Assembly: GCA_039916305.1 (NCBI GenBank)
Contig: JBDSLR010000011.1
Span: 1-64,000, forward strand
Length of the DNA: 64,000 bases
Direction of reading: 5' to 3'
From: JACMLD01 sp039916305
GTDB taxonomy: Bacteria > Bacteroidota > Bacteroidia > Chitinophagales > Chitinophagaceae
The position numbers and the translations under genes were made by a program. This document shows, in pieces, positions 17,375 to 26,325 of this stretch. The notes beneath the pieces were generated by a model. It worked only from the letters and a program-made list of their open reading frames with translations, was not told where the DNA came from and made no database searches. The stretch's first letter is position 1, and every line of letters begins with the position of its first letter.

Positions 17375-18655
17375 ATGGGTGCAATAATAAAGGTTACTGA
17401 TATAAGCAAACAATACAGGCTGGGGCAGGTGGGCACGGGCACTATTTCGCACGATTTAAACCGCTGGTGGTACCGCATAAGGGGCAAAGAAGATCCATAT
17501 ATAAGCATTGGTGAAGAAAACGATCGTACAAAAAAAGGCGGAAGTGATTATTCCTGGGCGCTCCGTGATATCAATTTTGAAGTGCAACAGGGTGAAGTGC
17601 TGGGCATAATAGGAAGAAATGGCGCAGGAAAAAGTACACTTTTAAAAATATTAAGCCGCACCACCTCCCCTACTACCGGCAAGATAAAAATTAAGGGACG
17701 TGTAGCCAGCTTGCTGGAAGTAGGCACTGGTTTTCACCCCGAACTTACCGGGGCAGAAAATATATTTTTAAACGGCGCCATACTGGGCATGACCAGGCAG
17801 GAGATAAAACGAAAATTTGATGAGATAGTTGATTTTGCCGGCGTTGAAAAATACATTGACACGCCTGTTAAACGCTATAGCAGCGGTATGTATGTTCGGC
17901 TGGCATTTGGGGTAGCTGCCCACCTGGAACCGGAAATATTGATTGTAGACGAAGTGCTGGCAGTAGGGGATGCCGAATTTCAAAAAAAGGCACTGGGCAA
18001 AATGAAGGATGTAAGTAACAAGGAGGGAAGAACTGTTTTGTTTGTGAGCCATAATATGACAGCCGTCAATTCGCTGTGCGATTCAATTATTTACCTGCGT
18101 AACGGCCGGGTAGAAGAAGTGGGAGAAACCAGTGTGGTTATTAATTCTTACCTCAGCGCAGGAACGGATATTACTACCCGCAAGCAGTGGCCCGATACAA
18201 GCCGCCCGGGCGATGATGCAGTAAAATTATGCCGGGCCAGGCTGGTTGATTATGAAGGCAATGATATTGATTCCATTGATTTTTACAAAGGCGGCGGCAT
18301 CGAATTTACGTACGAGATATTACAGGAAGGCTATAACCCCATACCAAACATTCATTTATTTAACCAGCACGAAGATTATATTTTTACCAGTGCCGGATCA
18401 TCGGATACACAGTTTGATAAAAAAGGAATCTACCAAACAACCATGTGGATACCAGCCCACCTGCTGAACGATGGCAGGTATATGGCAGGTATTGCTGCCT
18501 CCACCGTTGCGCCTGAACGCGTTCATTTTTATGAAAAGGAAGCCATCATTTTTGATGTAATAGAAGATATGAACCTCAGAAATACAGGCTACAGGGGCGC
18601 CATACCCGGCAAAGTAAGGCCTTTGCTTGCATGGAATACTTACAAAAAAGACTGA
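17375..18655 (+). CDS. wzt: ABC polysaccharide exporter ATPase with C-terminal glycan-binding domain (Wzt type)
   Basis: Nucleotide-binding subunit that powers the exporter (426 aa). Walker A (GRNGAGKST near residue 86), the Q-loop region, the signature YSSGMYVRLAF and Walker B (ILIVDEVLAVGD) are all intact, followed by the switch histidine in FVSHNM. Residues about 260-426 form an extra domain of the Wzt C-terminal kind, which in known systems recognises the completed non-reducing end of the polymer. Its presence suggests a chain whose terminal modification (often methylation) is read before export, in keeping with the many methyltransferases in this locus. Confidence 0.9.
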   Translation: MGAIIKVTDISKQYRLGQVGTGTISHDLNRWWYRIRGKEDPYISIGEENDRTKKGGSDYSWALRDINFEVQQGEVLGIIGRNGAGKSTLLKILSRTTSPTTGKIKIKGRVASLLEVGTGFHPELTGAENIFLNGAILGMTRQEIKRKFDEIVDFAGVEKYIDTPVKRYSSGMYVRLAFGVAAHLEPEILIVDEVLAVGDAEFQKKALGKMKDVSNKEGRTVLFVSHNMTAVNSLCDSIIYLRNGRVEEVGETSVVINSYLSAGTDITTRKQWPDTSRPGDDAVKLCRARLVDYEGNDIDSIDFYKGGGIEFTYEILQEGYNPIPNIHLFNQHEDYIFTSAGSSDTQFDKKGIYQTTMWIPAHLLNDGRYMAGIAASTVAPERVHFYEKEAIIFDVIEDMNLRNTGYRGAIPGKVRPLLAWNTYKKD

Positions 18656-18656
18656 T

Positions 18657-19433
18657 ATGAAAGTAGTAATTTTTGCGGGCGGATTGGGAACAAGGCTGGC
18701 AGAAGAAACGGAAATACGTCCCAAACCGATGGTAGAAATAGGTGGCAAGCCCATTTTGTGGCATATTATGAAAACATATGGCCATTACGGCTTCAATGAT
18801 TTTGTAATCTGCCTTGGGTATAAAGGTTTTTATATCAAACAATATTTTATGGATTATTACATGCACAACTCAGATATGACAGTTGAGCTGCAGAGTAATA
18901 AAGTAGACATACACTATACACAGACGGAATCATTTAAAGTAACACTGGTAGATACGGGCATCAACACCAAAACGGCTGGCCGCTTACAAAGGATTAAGCG
19001 TTATGTGGGGGATGAGCCTTTTATGCTTACGTATGGAGATGGTGTCTGCGATATTAATATCAAAGACCTGTTGGCCTTCCATAAAAGCCATGGCAAAATT
19101 GCCACCGTAAGCGCTGTGCAACCCGAAGCCCGTTTCGGTGGGATGGACCTGGCTGAAAATGATAGCGTGCGTATTTTTAAAGAAAAACCTGCCGGGGACG
19201 GGCAATGGATAAACGGTGGCTATTTTGTGTTATCGCCCGGCGTATTTGATTACCTGGATGAAAAGGCAGACCAAACCATGTGGGAAGAAGGACCACTGGA
19301 AGCGCTTAGTACCAGTGGGCAGTTAATGGCATACAAGCACCGTGGTTTCTGGAAATGCATGGATGCAATGCGCGATAAAATAGAACTGGAAGCCTTATGG
19401 AACAATGATAAAGCAAAATGGAAATTGTGGTAA
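18657..19433 (+). CDS. rfbF: Glucose-1-phosphate cytidylyltransferase
   Basis: Makes CDP-glucose from CTP and glucose-1-phosphate, opening the CDP-6-deoxyhexose pathway. The 258-aa protein begins MKVVIFAGGLGTRLAEET, the nucleotide-binding loop of sugar nucleotidyltransferases, and has the RPKPMVEIGGKPILWHIM block and LTYGDGVCDI typical of RfbF. The frame is open upstream to 18627, but the family starts at this ATG, which lies 1 bp after the wzt stop. Its end overlaps rfbG by 16 bp, showing tight coupling of the two steps. Confidence 0.92.
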   Translation: MKVVIFAGGLGTRLAEETEIRPKPMVEIGGKPILWHIMKTYGHYGFNDFVICLGYKGFYIKQYFMDYYMHNSDMTVELQSNKVDIHYTQTESFKVTLVDTGINTKTAGRLQRIKRYVGDEPFMLTYGDGVCDINIKDLLAFHKSHGKIATVSAVQPEARFGGMDLAENDSVRIFKEKPAGDGQWINGGYFVLSPGVFDYLDEKADQTMWEEGPLEALSTSGQLMAYKHRGFWKCMDAMRDKIELEALWNNDKAKWKLW

Positions 19434-20503
19434 TAGCTGACCAGTTAAAGAAATATTACAGTGGCAGGAAAGTCTTTATAACCGGGCATACAGGTTTTAA
19501 AGGAGCATGGCTTACTGCATTATTGCATGTACTGGGTGCAAAAGTGAAAGGTTTGGCGCTGGAACCAGAACAAGCACATTGTTTGTTTAATCTGATGCAG
19601 CCCTTTCAATTGGCCGAAAGCGTAATTGCAGACATCAGGGATAAAGAAAAACTGGCAGCAGAAATTGAAAGTTTTCAGCCAGATTATATTTTTCACCTGG
19701 CAGCCCAACCGTTGGTAAGAAGATCATATGCTATTCCGGCTGAAACATTTGAAGTAAACGCAACTGGTACAGCCAACTTGCTGGAAGCGGCAAATAAGCT
19801 TTCCAAAAAATGCACAATCGTAATTGTTACCACTGATAAAGTATATAAAAACAAAGAGCAGGATATTCTTTACAAGGAGGACGACATACTGGGCGGCTAC
19901 GACCCTTACAGCGCCAGCAAAGCCTGCGCAGAAATTATAGTCAGTTCTTTCAGGGATTCTTTTTTTTCACCAGATCGCTATACAGCACACAAAAAGGCCA
20001 TCAGCAGCGCAAGGGCAGGCAATGTTATTGGGGGCGGCGACTGGAGCACCGACAGGATTGTGCCGGATATTGTTCGTTCTCTGCAAAATTCCGAATCAAT
20101 AGCAGTACGCAACCCCGGCGCAGTTCGCCCATGGCAGCATGTACTGGAGCCATTGACCGGCTATTTGCTCCTGGGAGGATTGTTGAATGAAAAACCGGAA
20201 TCGTATTCCATGCCTTATAATTTTGGGCCCAATCCTGAAGATCATCTAACCGTAAAGGAATTGGTTGAATTGTGTATTGCAACATGGGGTAAGGGCGAGT
20301 GGAAAGACATGTCAGGTGCTGTGCAGCCCCACGAGGCCGGGTTACTAAAGCTTGATATCAGCCGCGCCGTTCAGCAATTGCATTGGAAGCCAAAATTGTC
20401 TGCCAGCAAAGCAATAGAATGGACGATCAACTGGTATAGGCAACCTGCCTCATCACAGGCTGATTATAGTTTTGAACAAATAAACAATTACCTGGCGCTA
20501 TGA
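19418..20503 (+). CDS. rfbG: CDP-glucose 4,6-dehydratase
   Basis: Converts CDP-glucose to CDP-4-keto-6-deoxyglucose with bound NAD. The short-chain dehydrogenase fold shows GHTGFKGAWL (the variant Gly-rich loop typical of RfbG), LAAQPLVRRSY, the VTTDKVYKN segment and the catalytic DPYSASKACAE (Tyr-X3-Lys). The length of 361 aa is normal. It overlaps rfbF upstream and the epimerase downstream (ATGA), so the CDP branch is read as one coupled unit. Nothing looks truncated. Confidence 0.92.
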   Translation: MEIVVIADQLKKYYSGRKVFITGHTGFKGAWLTALLHVLGAKVKGLALEPEQAHCLFNLMQPFQLAESVIADIRDKEKLAAEIESFQPDYIFHLAAQPLVRRSYAIPAETFEVNATGTANLLEAANKLSKKCTIVIVTTDKVYKNKEQDILYKEDDILGGYDPYSASKACAEIIVSSFRDSFFSPDRYTAHKKAISSARAGNVIGGGDWSTDRIVPDIVRSLQNSESIAVRNPGAVRPWQHVLEPLTGYLLLGGLLNEKPESYSMPYNFGPNPEDHLTVKELVELCIATWGKGEWKDMSGAVQPHEAGLLKLDISRAVQQLHWKPKLSASKAIEWTINWYRQPASSQADYSFEQINNYLAL

Positions 20504-21045
20504 TTTTTACGCCAACTACACTTGCTGGCAGCTTTGTAATAGACATCTCCGCATTTAAAGACAACAGGGGCTGGTTTGCAAGAACCTATTGCAAAAATGA
20601 GTTTCAGCAAATAGGCCACAGTAAAGAATGGGTGCAATTAAATCATTCCGTTACGTTCCAGAAAGGCAGTTTACGGGGAATGCATTACCAGCTACCACCT
20701 TTCAGGGAGACTAAAATGGTAAGGTGTATTGCGGGAGCCGTTTATGACGTGATTGTGGATCTGCGTATATCATCACCTACATTCTTACAATGGTTTTCAG
20801 CTGAATTATCGGTTGATAATAAAAAGATGCTATATATTCCTGAAGGTTTTGCCCACGGGTTCCAGGCTTTAACAGACAACTGCGAGTTGCTCTACCACCA
20901 CACGGAATTTTATACACCCGGCGCTGAAGCAGGTGTGCGTTATAATGATCCAATTATTGATATAAAATGGCCACTGGCCGTTACAGAAATTTCTGACAGG
21001 GATGCTGCGCATCCCCTGCTGGATACTAATTTCAAAGGAGTTTAA
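20500..21045 (+). CDS. RmlC-like NDP-4-keto-6-deoxysugar epimerase
   Basis: Cupin-fold epimerase of 181 aa related to dTDP-4-dehydrorhamnose 3,5-epimerase. FKDNRGWFARTY, the catalytic-His block GSLRGMHYQLPP and YIPEGFAHGFQ are all present. In this position, coupled to RfbF/RfbG and followed by a C-methyltransferase, its substrate is more likely CDP-4-keto-6-deoxyglucose, epimerised at C3, C5 or both, than the dTDP sugar of the rhamnose pathway. No RmlA/B/D genes are visible here. The substrate is therefore inferred from context. Confidence 0.85.
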   Translation: MIFTPTTLAGSFVIDISAFKDNRGWFARTYCKNEFQQIGHSKEWVQLNHSVTFQKGSLRGMHYQLPPFRETKMVRCIAGAVYDVIVDLRISSPTFLQWFSAELSVDNKKMLYIPEGFAHGFQALTDNCELLYHHTEFYTPGAEAGVRYNDPIIDIKWPLAVTEISDRDAAHPLLDTNFKGV

Positions 21046-21047
21046 TT

Positions 21048-22274
21048 ATGGAATGCAGATTTTGTAAACAATCACTGACAGCTGTTTTTATAGACCTGTT
21101 AAATTCACCGGCATCCAATTCATTTCTCACCGAACAGCAATTGAATGAGCCGGAGACTTTTTATCCGCTTAAAGTCTACACCTGTCCAAAATGTTTTTTG
21201 GTGCAGGTAGATGAGTATAAGAAATCAGATGCTATTTTCAACAGCGATTACGTATACTTTTCTTCCTACTCTACCAGCTGGCTGCAGCACGCAAAAGATT
21301 ATACGGCAATGATGATTGAGCGCTTTGGCCTGAACAGCCAATCGCAGGTTATTGAAGTGGCTTCCAATGACGGGTACCTGCTGCAATATTTTAAAGAAAA
21401 GCAAATACCTGTGCTGGGTATAGAACCAACCGCCAACACAGCAAAAGTAGCCATTGAAAAAGGCATCGATTCTGTAGTTGATTTTTTTGGTGTACGGCTG
21501 GCAAAAGAACTGCTGGCAAAAAATATACAGGCAGATTTGCTGTTGGGCAATAATGTACTGGCCCATGTGCCCGACATTGTTGACTTTGTGGGTGGCATGA
21601 AAGTACTGCTTAAAGATACCGGTGTTGTTACCATGGAGTTTCCGCACCTGATGCAATTGGTAGATAACAGCCAGTTTGATACCATCTACCACGAACATTT
21701 TTCTTACCTCTCTTTTTATACGGTACAACAGATTTTTGCCTCCCAGGGGCTTGAGTTGTTTGATGTAGATGAAATACCTACCCATGGCGGCTCCTTGCGC
21801 ATTTATGCAAAGCATAAGGCAGATAAGAGCAAATCTATTTCTCCGCACGTTGTGTCATTGCTTAAAAAGGAAGCTGATAAGGGCATGACGGAACTTTCCT
21901 ATTATGATAACTTTCAGCAAAAAGCATTAAAGGTTAAAATTGATTTGACAGATTTTTTGCTCCAGCAAAAAAAAGCGGGTAAAACTGTTGCCGCATATGG
22001 CGCTGCTGCCAAGGGCAATACTTTATTGAATTACTGTGGTATTAAAAGTGATTTGATTGATTTTGTTGTTGATGCCAATCCGCACAAGCAAAATAAATAT
22101 CTTCCGGCCAGCCATATACCCGTAGTTGATGAAGCACATCTTAAAAGCAGGCAACCTGATTATGTTATCATTTTACCCTGGAATATAAAAGATGAAATCA
22201 AAAAGCAATTGAGCTATATAAAGGATTGGGGCGGAAAATTTGTCGTGTTTATCCCGGAGCTTGAGATATTCTAA
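21048..22274 (+). CDS. CDP-sugar C-methyltransferase (intact zinc site)
   Basis: A 408-aa NovU/TylC3-type C-methyltransferase. The N-terminal zinc site is complete (C3, C6, C46, C49), motif I is VIEVASNDGYLLQYF, and the C-terminal part has AAYGAAAKGNTLLNYCG. Together with the dehydratase and epimerase just upstream, it is expected to methylate a ring carbon of CDP-4-keto-6-deoxyhexose, giving a branched 3-C-methyl sugar; the position is inferred from characterised relatives. It is a paralogue of the gene at 15.1 kb, which has a degenerate zinc site. Confidence 0.8.
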   Translation: MECRFCKQSLTAVFIDLLNSPASNSFLTEQQLNEPETFYPLKVYTCPKCFLVQVDEYKKSDAIFNSDYVYFSSYSTSWLQHAKDYTAMMIERFGLNSQSQVIEVASNDGYLLQYFKEKQIPVLGIEPTANTAKVAIEKGIDSVVDFFGVRLAKELLAKNIQADLLLGNNVLAHVPDIVDFVGGMKVLLKDTGVVTMEFPHLMQLVDNSQFDTIYHEHFSYLSFYTVQQIFASQGLELFDVDEIPTHGGSLRIYAKHKADKSKSISPHVVSLLKKEADKGMTELSYYDNFQQKALKVKIDLTDFLLQQKKAGKTVAAYGAAAKGNTLLNYCGIKSDLIDFVVDANPHKQNKYLPASHIPVVDEAHLKSRQPDYVIILPWNIKDEIKKQLSYIKDWGGKFVVFIPELEIF

Positions 22275-22301
22275 ACAGGTTAATGAACCATTCATCTTAA
22301 A

Positions 22302-23429
22302 ATGTTTTGTATGCAGGTTACAGCTGAGAAAATTGTTATTAATAAACCGTCTGTCACAGACCTGGAAATTGAATATGTAAATGATGCAATTACCAACGGA
22401 TGGGGCCCTAAGTGCTATGAATATATCTACCGCTTTGAGAAAGAATTTGCCAGCTACCAGGGTTCTGCATATGCGATGGCCACGTCCAGCTGCACCGGCG
22501 CCATTCATATAGCACTGATGGCATTGGGCGTAAAGGCGGGCGATGAAGTAATAGCGCCGGATATAACATGGATAGCATCTATTGAACCCATTTTATACAT
22601 TGGTGCAAAACCTGTTCTGGTGGATGTATTGCCAGATACATGGTGTATTGATCCTGCAAAAGTTGAGGCAGCCATCACGCAGAAAACAAAAGCAATTATT
22701 GTAGTGCATCTGTATGGAAACGTGGTAGCCATGGACGAGATAATGGCGATAGCAAAAAAGCATAATCTCGTCGTGCTGGAAGATGCGGCTGAAGGTCTTG
22801 GATCTGAATACAAAGGAAAAAAAGCCGGCTCCATTGGCGATGCAGGTGTTTTTTCCTTTCATGGAACAAAGACAATCTCTACAGGGGAGGGCGGTATCAT
22901 TGTAACCAACAGGCAGGAGGTGCTGGACAGGGCTAAAATATTAAATGACCATGGCCGCAACCCAAAAATTGGCAAAACATTCTGGATGGAAGAGTATGGG
23001 TATAAATACAAGATGTCCAATTTGCAGGCGGCAATGGGTTGTGCACAAATAGAAAGGGCAGAAGAACTAATCAACAAAAAAAGGGAAATTTTCAGTTGGT
23101 ACAAAGAAATGCTCTCAGCACTTCCATTTCAGTTAAACCCTGAATTGCCGGGTACAAAAAACTCCTACTGGATGCCTACCGTTATAGTTGACAAATCGGT
23201 GGATTTTGACAGGGAGCGTTTTTTTGCATTCATGAAGGAAAATAATATTGACAGCCGTCCATTTTTTTATCCCATATCATCTTTGCCCATGTTTGAAAGC
23301 AAACCTGGTAATACAGTATCATACGACATTTATGAGCGGGGAATTAATTTGCCCAGCCATCATGACTTAACCAGGCAGCAGATAGAATATGTTTGTACAG
23401 TAATAAAGACATTCTTTTATGAGAACTAA
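22302..23429 (+). CDS. DegT/DnrJ/EryC1/StrS sugar aminotransferase (perosamine-synthase-like)
   Basis: PLP-dependent transaminase of 375 aa acting on a 4-ketosugar nucleotide. It contains the nucleotide-sugar block EVIAPDITWIASIEPILYIG, the PLP-ring aspartate in LEDAAEGLGSEY and the Schiff-base lysine in FSFHGTKTISTGEGG. Having lysine there rules out an RfbH-type dehydrase, in which it is histidine. Best resemblance is to GDP-perosamine synthase. Substrate could be the product of the Gmd-like dehydratase at 34 kb or the CDP-4-ketosugar made next door. The start may be the second ATG (22311). Its end overlaps the ATP-grasp gene by 11 bp. Confidence 0.82.
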   Translation: MFCMQVTAEKIVINKPSVTDLEIEYVNDAITNGWGPKCYEYIYRFEKEFASYQGSAYAMATSSCTGAIHIALMALGVKAGDEVIAPDITWIASIEPILYIGAKPVLVDVLPDTWCIDPAKVEAAITQKTKAIIVVHLYGNVVAMDEIMAIAKKHNLVVLEDAAEGLGSEYKGKKAGSIGDAGVFSFHGTKTISTGEGGIIVTNRQEVLDRAKILNDHGRNPKIGKTFWMEEYGYKYKMSNLQAAMGCAQIERAEELINKKREIFSWYKEMLSALPFQLNPELPGTKNSYWMPTVIVDKSVDFDRERFFAFMKENNIDSRPFFYPISSLPMFESKPGNTVSYDIYERGINLPSHHDLTRQQIEYVCTVIKTFFYEN

Positions 23430-24447
23430 GGTATTGATAGCGGGACTGGCGGGCGCTTCACTGGGAACGGAAATTGTAAAATGCCTTGTCCAGGCGGGCA
23501 GCTATGATATATATGGTTGCGATATTGCCCCGCTTGCATATGGATTATATTCAGAGAAGCTTACTAAGTCTTTTATTGCTGACCGGAATAACTATATACC
23601 GTCTGTGATTGAGATATGCCTTTCCAACAATATTAAATACATCGTCCCGGGTGGAGAGCAGCCAATGGTTATCCTGGGGAGGAACAACCAGGCATTACAG
23701 CAAAATAACCTGGTATTGCTGGGTAACACAATTGATATCATAGAATTGTTTTCCAATAAGGAACGCACGTTTGATTACCTGGCAAGTATTGGTGTTCCTA
23801 CGCCGGTAACAAAACGGGTTAACAGTAAAGATGATATCGGTGAAATAAATTTTCCCTGTATTGTAAAACCTTCTTCCGGAACCGGGGGCAGCGATTCTGT
23901 TTTCCTGGCTACCAATCTGGACGAATGCATTTTATATGTAGAACTTTTGGTTAAGAATAAGCGGGAGGTAATTATCCAGGAATATATTGATGTTGAAGAA
24001 GGGGAATTTACTGTGGGAGTTTTATCAGACACAAAGTCAAACATCATTGGCTCTGTTGCCATGCAGCGGGTTTTTGATTCCAAACTATCTGTTGCTTACC
24101 GCGGAACCAAAGGGCTGATATCAAGCGGATACAGCCAGGGATTAATTGCAGATTTTAAAGACATCCGCAAACAGGCTGAAAATATAGCGCAAAAAGCCGG
24201 CAGCAGGGGCCCGTTTAATATACAGGGACGGGTAAAAAATGGAATACTCGTTCCTTTTGAAATAAATCCGCGATTTTCTGCTTCTACCTACCTGAGGGCC
24301 AAAGCGGGATTTAATGAAATTGATTATTTTTTGAAGCATCTCATTGAAGGAACATATTCTTTTGAATGGGATCTAAAGGAAGGGTATTATTTAAGAAGCT
24401 TCGAAGAAATGTATCTTCCATTAGACAAAATGAAAGTGCATGATTAA
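23419..24447 (+). CDS. ATP-grasp ligase-like protein
   Basis: A 342-aa protein of the carbamoyl-phosphate-synthase-like ATP-grasp group. It has an N-terminal Rossmann-like pre-ATP-grasp part (VLIAGLAGASLGTEIVKCL), then the ATP-grasp core with FPCIVKPSSGTGG, VIIQEYIDVEEGEFTVGV and the metal-binding VPFEINPRFSAS. Such enzymes join a carboxylate to an amine or thiol through an acyl phosphate. Overlaps with the aminotransferase upstream (11 bp) and the phosphatase-SDR fusion downstream (8 bp) suggest it acts on the same amino sugar, for example adding an amino acid. That is inference from gene order. Confidence 0.7.
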   Translation: MRTKVLIAGLAGASLGTEIVKCLVQAGSYDIYGCDIAPLAYGLYSEKLTKSFIADRNNYIPSVIEICLSNNIKYIVPGGEQPMVILGRNNQALQQNNLVLLGNTIDIIELFSNKERTFDYLASIGVPTPVTKRVNSKDDIGEINFPCIVKPSSGTGGSDSVFLATNLDECILYVELLVKNKREVIIQEYIDVEEGEFTVGVLSDTKSNIIGSVAMQRVFDSKLSVAYRGTKGLISSGYSQGLIADFKDIRKQAENIAQKAGSRGPFNIQGRVKNGILVPFEINPRFSASTYLRAKAGFNEIDYFLKHLIEGTYSFEWDLKEGYYLRSFEEMYLPLDKMKVHD

Positions 24448-25660
24448 TTGGCTAACGGAAAATATAGGAACCGGCCCATATCTGGCTATATCTGAAATTT
24501 CTGGTGATTTTACGATAATAGATGTAAGAAATCTTGTGGATAAAGATGGCAATAAAGAGGATGAAATATTATTAAAGATCGATGAGGGCTTGAATTTGTT
24601 AAATGGAGGAAAGAAGATTGTAGTTTGTTGTGACTATGGAATGTCCAGAAGTAATTCTATTGCAGCTGGAATAATTGCAAGGTATCAGTCAATCTCTTTC
24701 TTCGAAGCTGTAAGTTTATTGCAGAAGAAAGTGCCGGCAGCAGGTATAAAAGTTGAGGTGTTAAATGCGGTTTTTAACGCCGTTAAGACTACTGGTTTTG
24801 AGAAAAAGAATGATGTTCCAAGAATACTTATAACTGGGGGTGGTGGATTTGTTGGTACAATGCTGGCAAAAAGCCTTGACGAAAATTTTTTCATCAAATC
24901 TATTTCAAGTAAAGATGTTGATTTGATTAATAATCCGGTATTGCTTGATGTCCTGGTAAAAGAAAATGAAATCAATACTTTAATACATCTTGCGAACCCA
25001 AGGATTTATACATTAAATAAAGCCATGGGCGACAGTATGGTGATGCTTAAAAATGTACTTGAATCTTGTCGCTTGAATGATGTGAAGCTGATGTATGTTT
25101 CAAGTTGGGAAGTGTATTCGGGCTACCGGTCAAATGAATTGCTGGCAGACGAAAACACCCCATTATTTCCCAAAGGTGCATATGGCGAAACAAAATGGCT
25201 TTCAGAACAGTTAATCCAGCATTATAACAAGCTGTTTGGCATGAAGTATTCTATATTGAGGTCAAGTCCAGTTTATGGGTCAAGCAGCGATAAACCTAAA
25301 TTTATCTATAATTTTATAGACAAAGCCAGGAAGGATGAAAAGATAATGACGCATAACTATTTAAACGGTTCCCCCACCCTGGATTTACTGCACATTGATG
25401 ATTTTATTTCAGCAATGAGTAAATGCATAGATTTCCCGGGCAATGAAACATTTAATGTTGGTTCCGGTAAATTGTTAAGTACCCTTCAAATAGCCGAACT
25501 GATTGTTCGAAGATTAAAATCGAAAAGTGTAATTGATTCTACCGGCATCAATAGCTACTATTCAAATATTAAAATGGATTGCTCAAAAGCTATGAAGTTA
25601 TTATCCTGGAAACCTGTTAATACTTTTCAGAATTACCTTAATAAAATCAATTTTGGGTGA
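24440..25660 (+). CDS. Cys-phosphatase / SDR epimerase-dehydratase fusion
   Basis: A 406-aa protein with two unrelated parts. Residues 1-118 look like a small dual-specificity (DSP/Cys-based) phosphatase: CDYGMSRS at 64-71 gives the Cys-X5-Arg loop (C64, R70), with a possible general acid at D29. Residues 128-406 are an extended short-chain dehydrogenase: GGGGFVG at 133-139 binds NAD(P), the serine lies in YVSSWEVYSG and the Tyr-X3-Lys in YGETK. I do not know this fusion as a standard family. It could remove a phosphate from a sugar and reduce or epimerise it, or the phosphatase part may be regulatory. The DNA here is visibly AT-richer than the flanks. Confidence 0.7.
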   Translation: MINWLTENIGTGPYLAISEISGDFTIIDVRNLVDKDGNKEDEILLKIDEGLNLLNGGKKIVVCCDYGMSRSNSIAAGIIARYQSISFFEAVSLLQKKVPAAGIKVEVLNAVFNAVKTTGFEKKNDVPRILITGGGGFVGTMLAKSLDENFFIKSISSKDVDLINNPVLLDVLVKENEINTLIHLANPRIYTLNKAMGDSMVMLKNVLESCRLNDVKLMYVSSWEVYSGYRSNELLADENTPLFPKGAYGETKWLSEQLIQHYNKLFGMKYSILRSSPVYGSSSDKPKFIYNFIDKARKDEKIMTHNYLNGSPTLDLLHIDDFISAMSKCIDFPGNETFNVGSGKLLSTLQIAELIVRRLKSKSVIDSTGINSYYSNIKMDCSKAMKLLSWKPVNTFQNYLNKINFG

Positions 25661-26310
25661 TGAGTCGATTAGCTATTATTGGTTCAAATGATTTGGGCAA
25701 ATTAATAGCTCACCACGCTCTTCAGAGTGGCTGGAATGTTGTTGGATTTTTTGATAATAAAAAAGAAAAGGGTATTGCTATTGATAATTACGGTGATATT
25801 TTGGGTGCTGTTGATCAGATCGAGCTGTTCTATAAAGGAGGGAAACTCGATTGTATCATCAATGGTGTCGGCTATACACAGTTTGAATACAGGCAGAAAG
25901 TGTTTGACAGTTTAAAGGGAAAAGTTCCGTTTGCAAATGTAATTCATAATAATACCTATGTTGATAAATCGGTCTCTCTGGGCGAAGGCATTTTTATCTT
26001 GCCGGGAACAACACTGGATATGAATGTAAAAATACGCGATAACGTTCTTTTAAATACGGGATGTAATATAGCACATGATTCAGAAATAATGGAACATACG
26101 TTTATTGCCCCCGGTGTTACAATTGCGGGCAATGTTCAGGTCGGTAATTGCAATTTTATCGGGGTCGGCTCAACTATACTTGATGGAATTAGAACATGTC
26201 CGAAAGTAGTGGTAGGTGGAGGCGCACTTGTGTCAAAAAATATTACTGACCCGGGTGTGTACATTGGAATTCCTGCAAGAAGAATAAAAGATAATATGTA
26301 TTTTAAATAA
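25660..26310 (+). CDS. NeuD/PglD-type sugar O/N-acyltransferase
   Basis: A 216-aa acyltransferase with an N-terminal Rossmann-like PglD_N domain (RLAIIGSNDLGKLIAHHAL) and a C-terminal left-handed beta helix of hexapeptide repeats (SLGEGIFILPGTTLDMNVKI onward), the architecture of enzymes that acetylate amino sugars from acetyl-CoA. The catalytic-type histidine is in CNIAHDSEIMEH. With the aminotransferase at 22.3 kb it would give an N-acylated 4-amino sugar. The ATG overlaps the previous stop by one base (TGATG); a GTG one codon earlier is in frame but less likely. Confidence 0.82.
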   Translation: MSRLAIIGSNDLGKLIAHHALQSGWNVVGFFDNKKEKGIAIDNYGDILGAVDQIELFYKGGKLDCIINGVGYTQFEYRQKVFDSLKGKVPFANVIHNNTYVDKSVSLGEGIFILPGTTLDMNVKIRDNVLLNTGCNIAHDSEIMEHTFIAPGVTIAGNVQVGNCNFIGVGSTILDGIRTCPKVVVGGGALVSKNITDPGVYIGIPARRIKDNMYFK

Positions 26311-26325
26311 TTAATATCTAATACA

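Noticed and set aside
22302..23429. Identification of the DegT protein as RfbH (3-dehydrase for dideoxysugars)
   Set aside because: RfbH has histidine in place of the PLP-binding lysine and an iron-sulphur cluster; here the lysine is present in FHGTKTIS and no cysteine cluster is seen.
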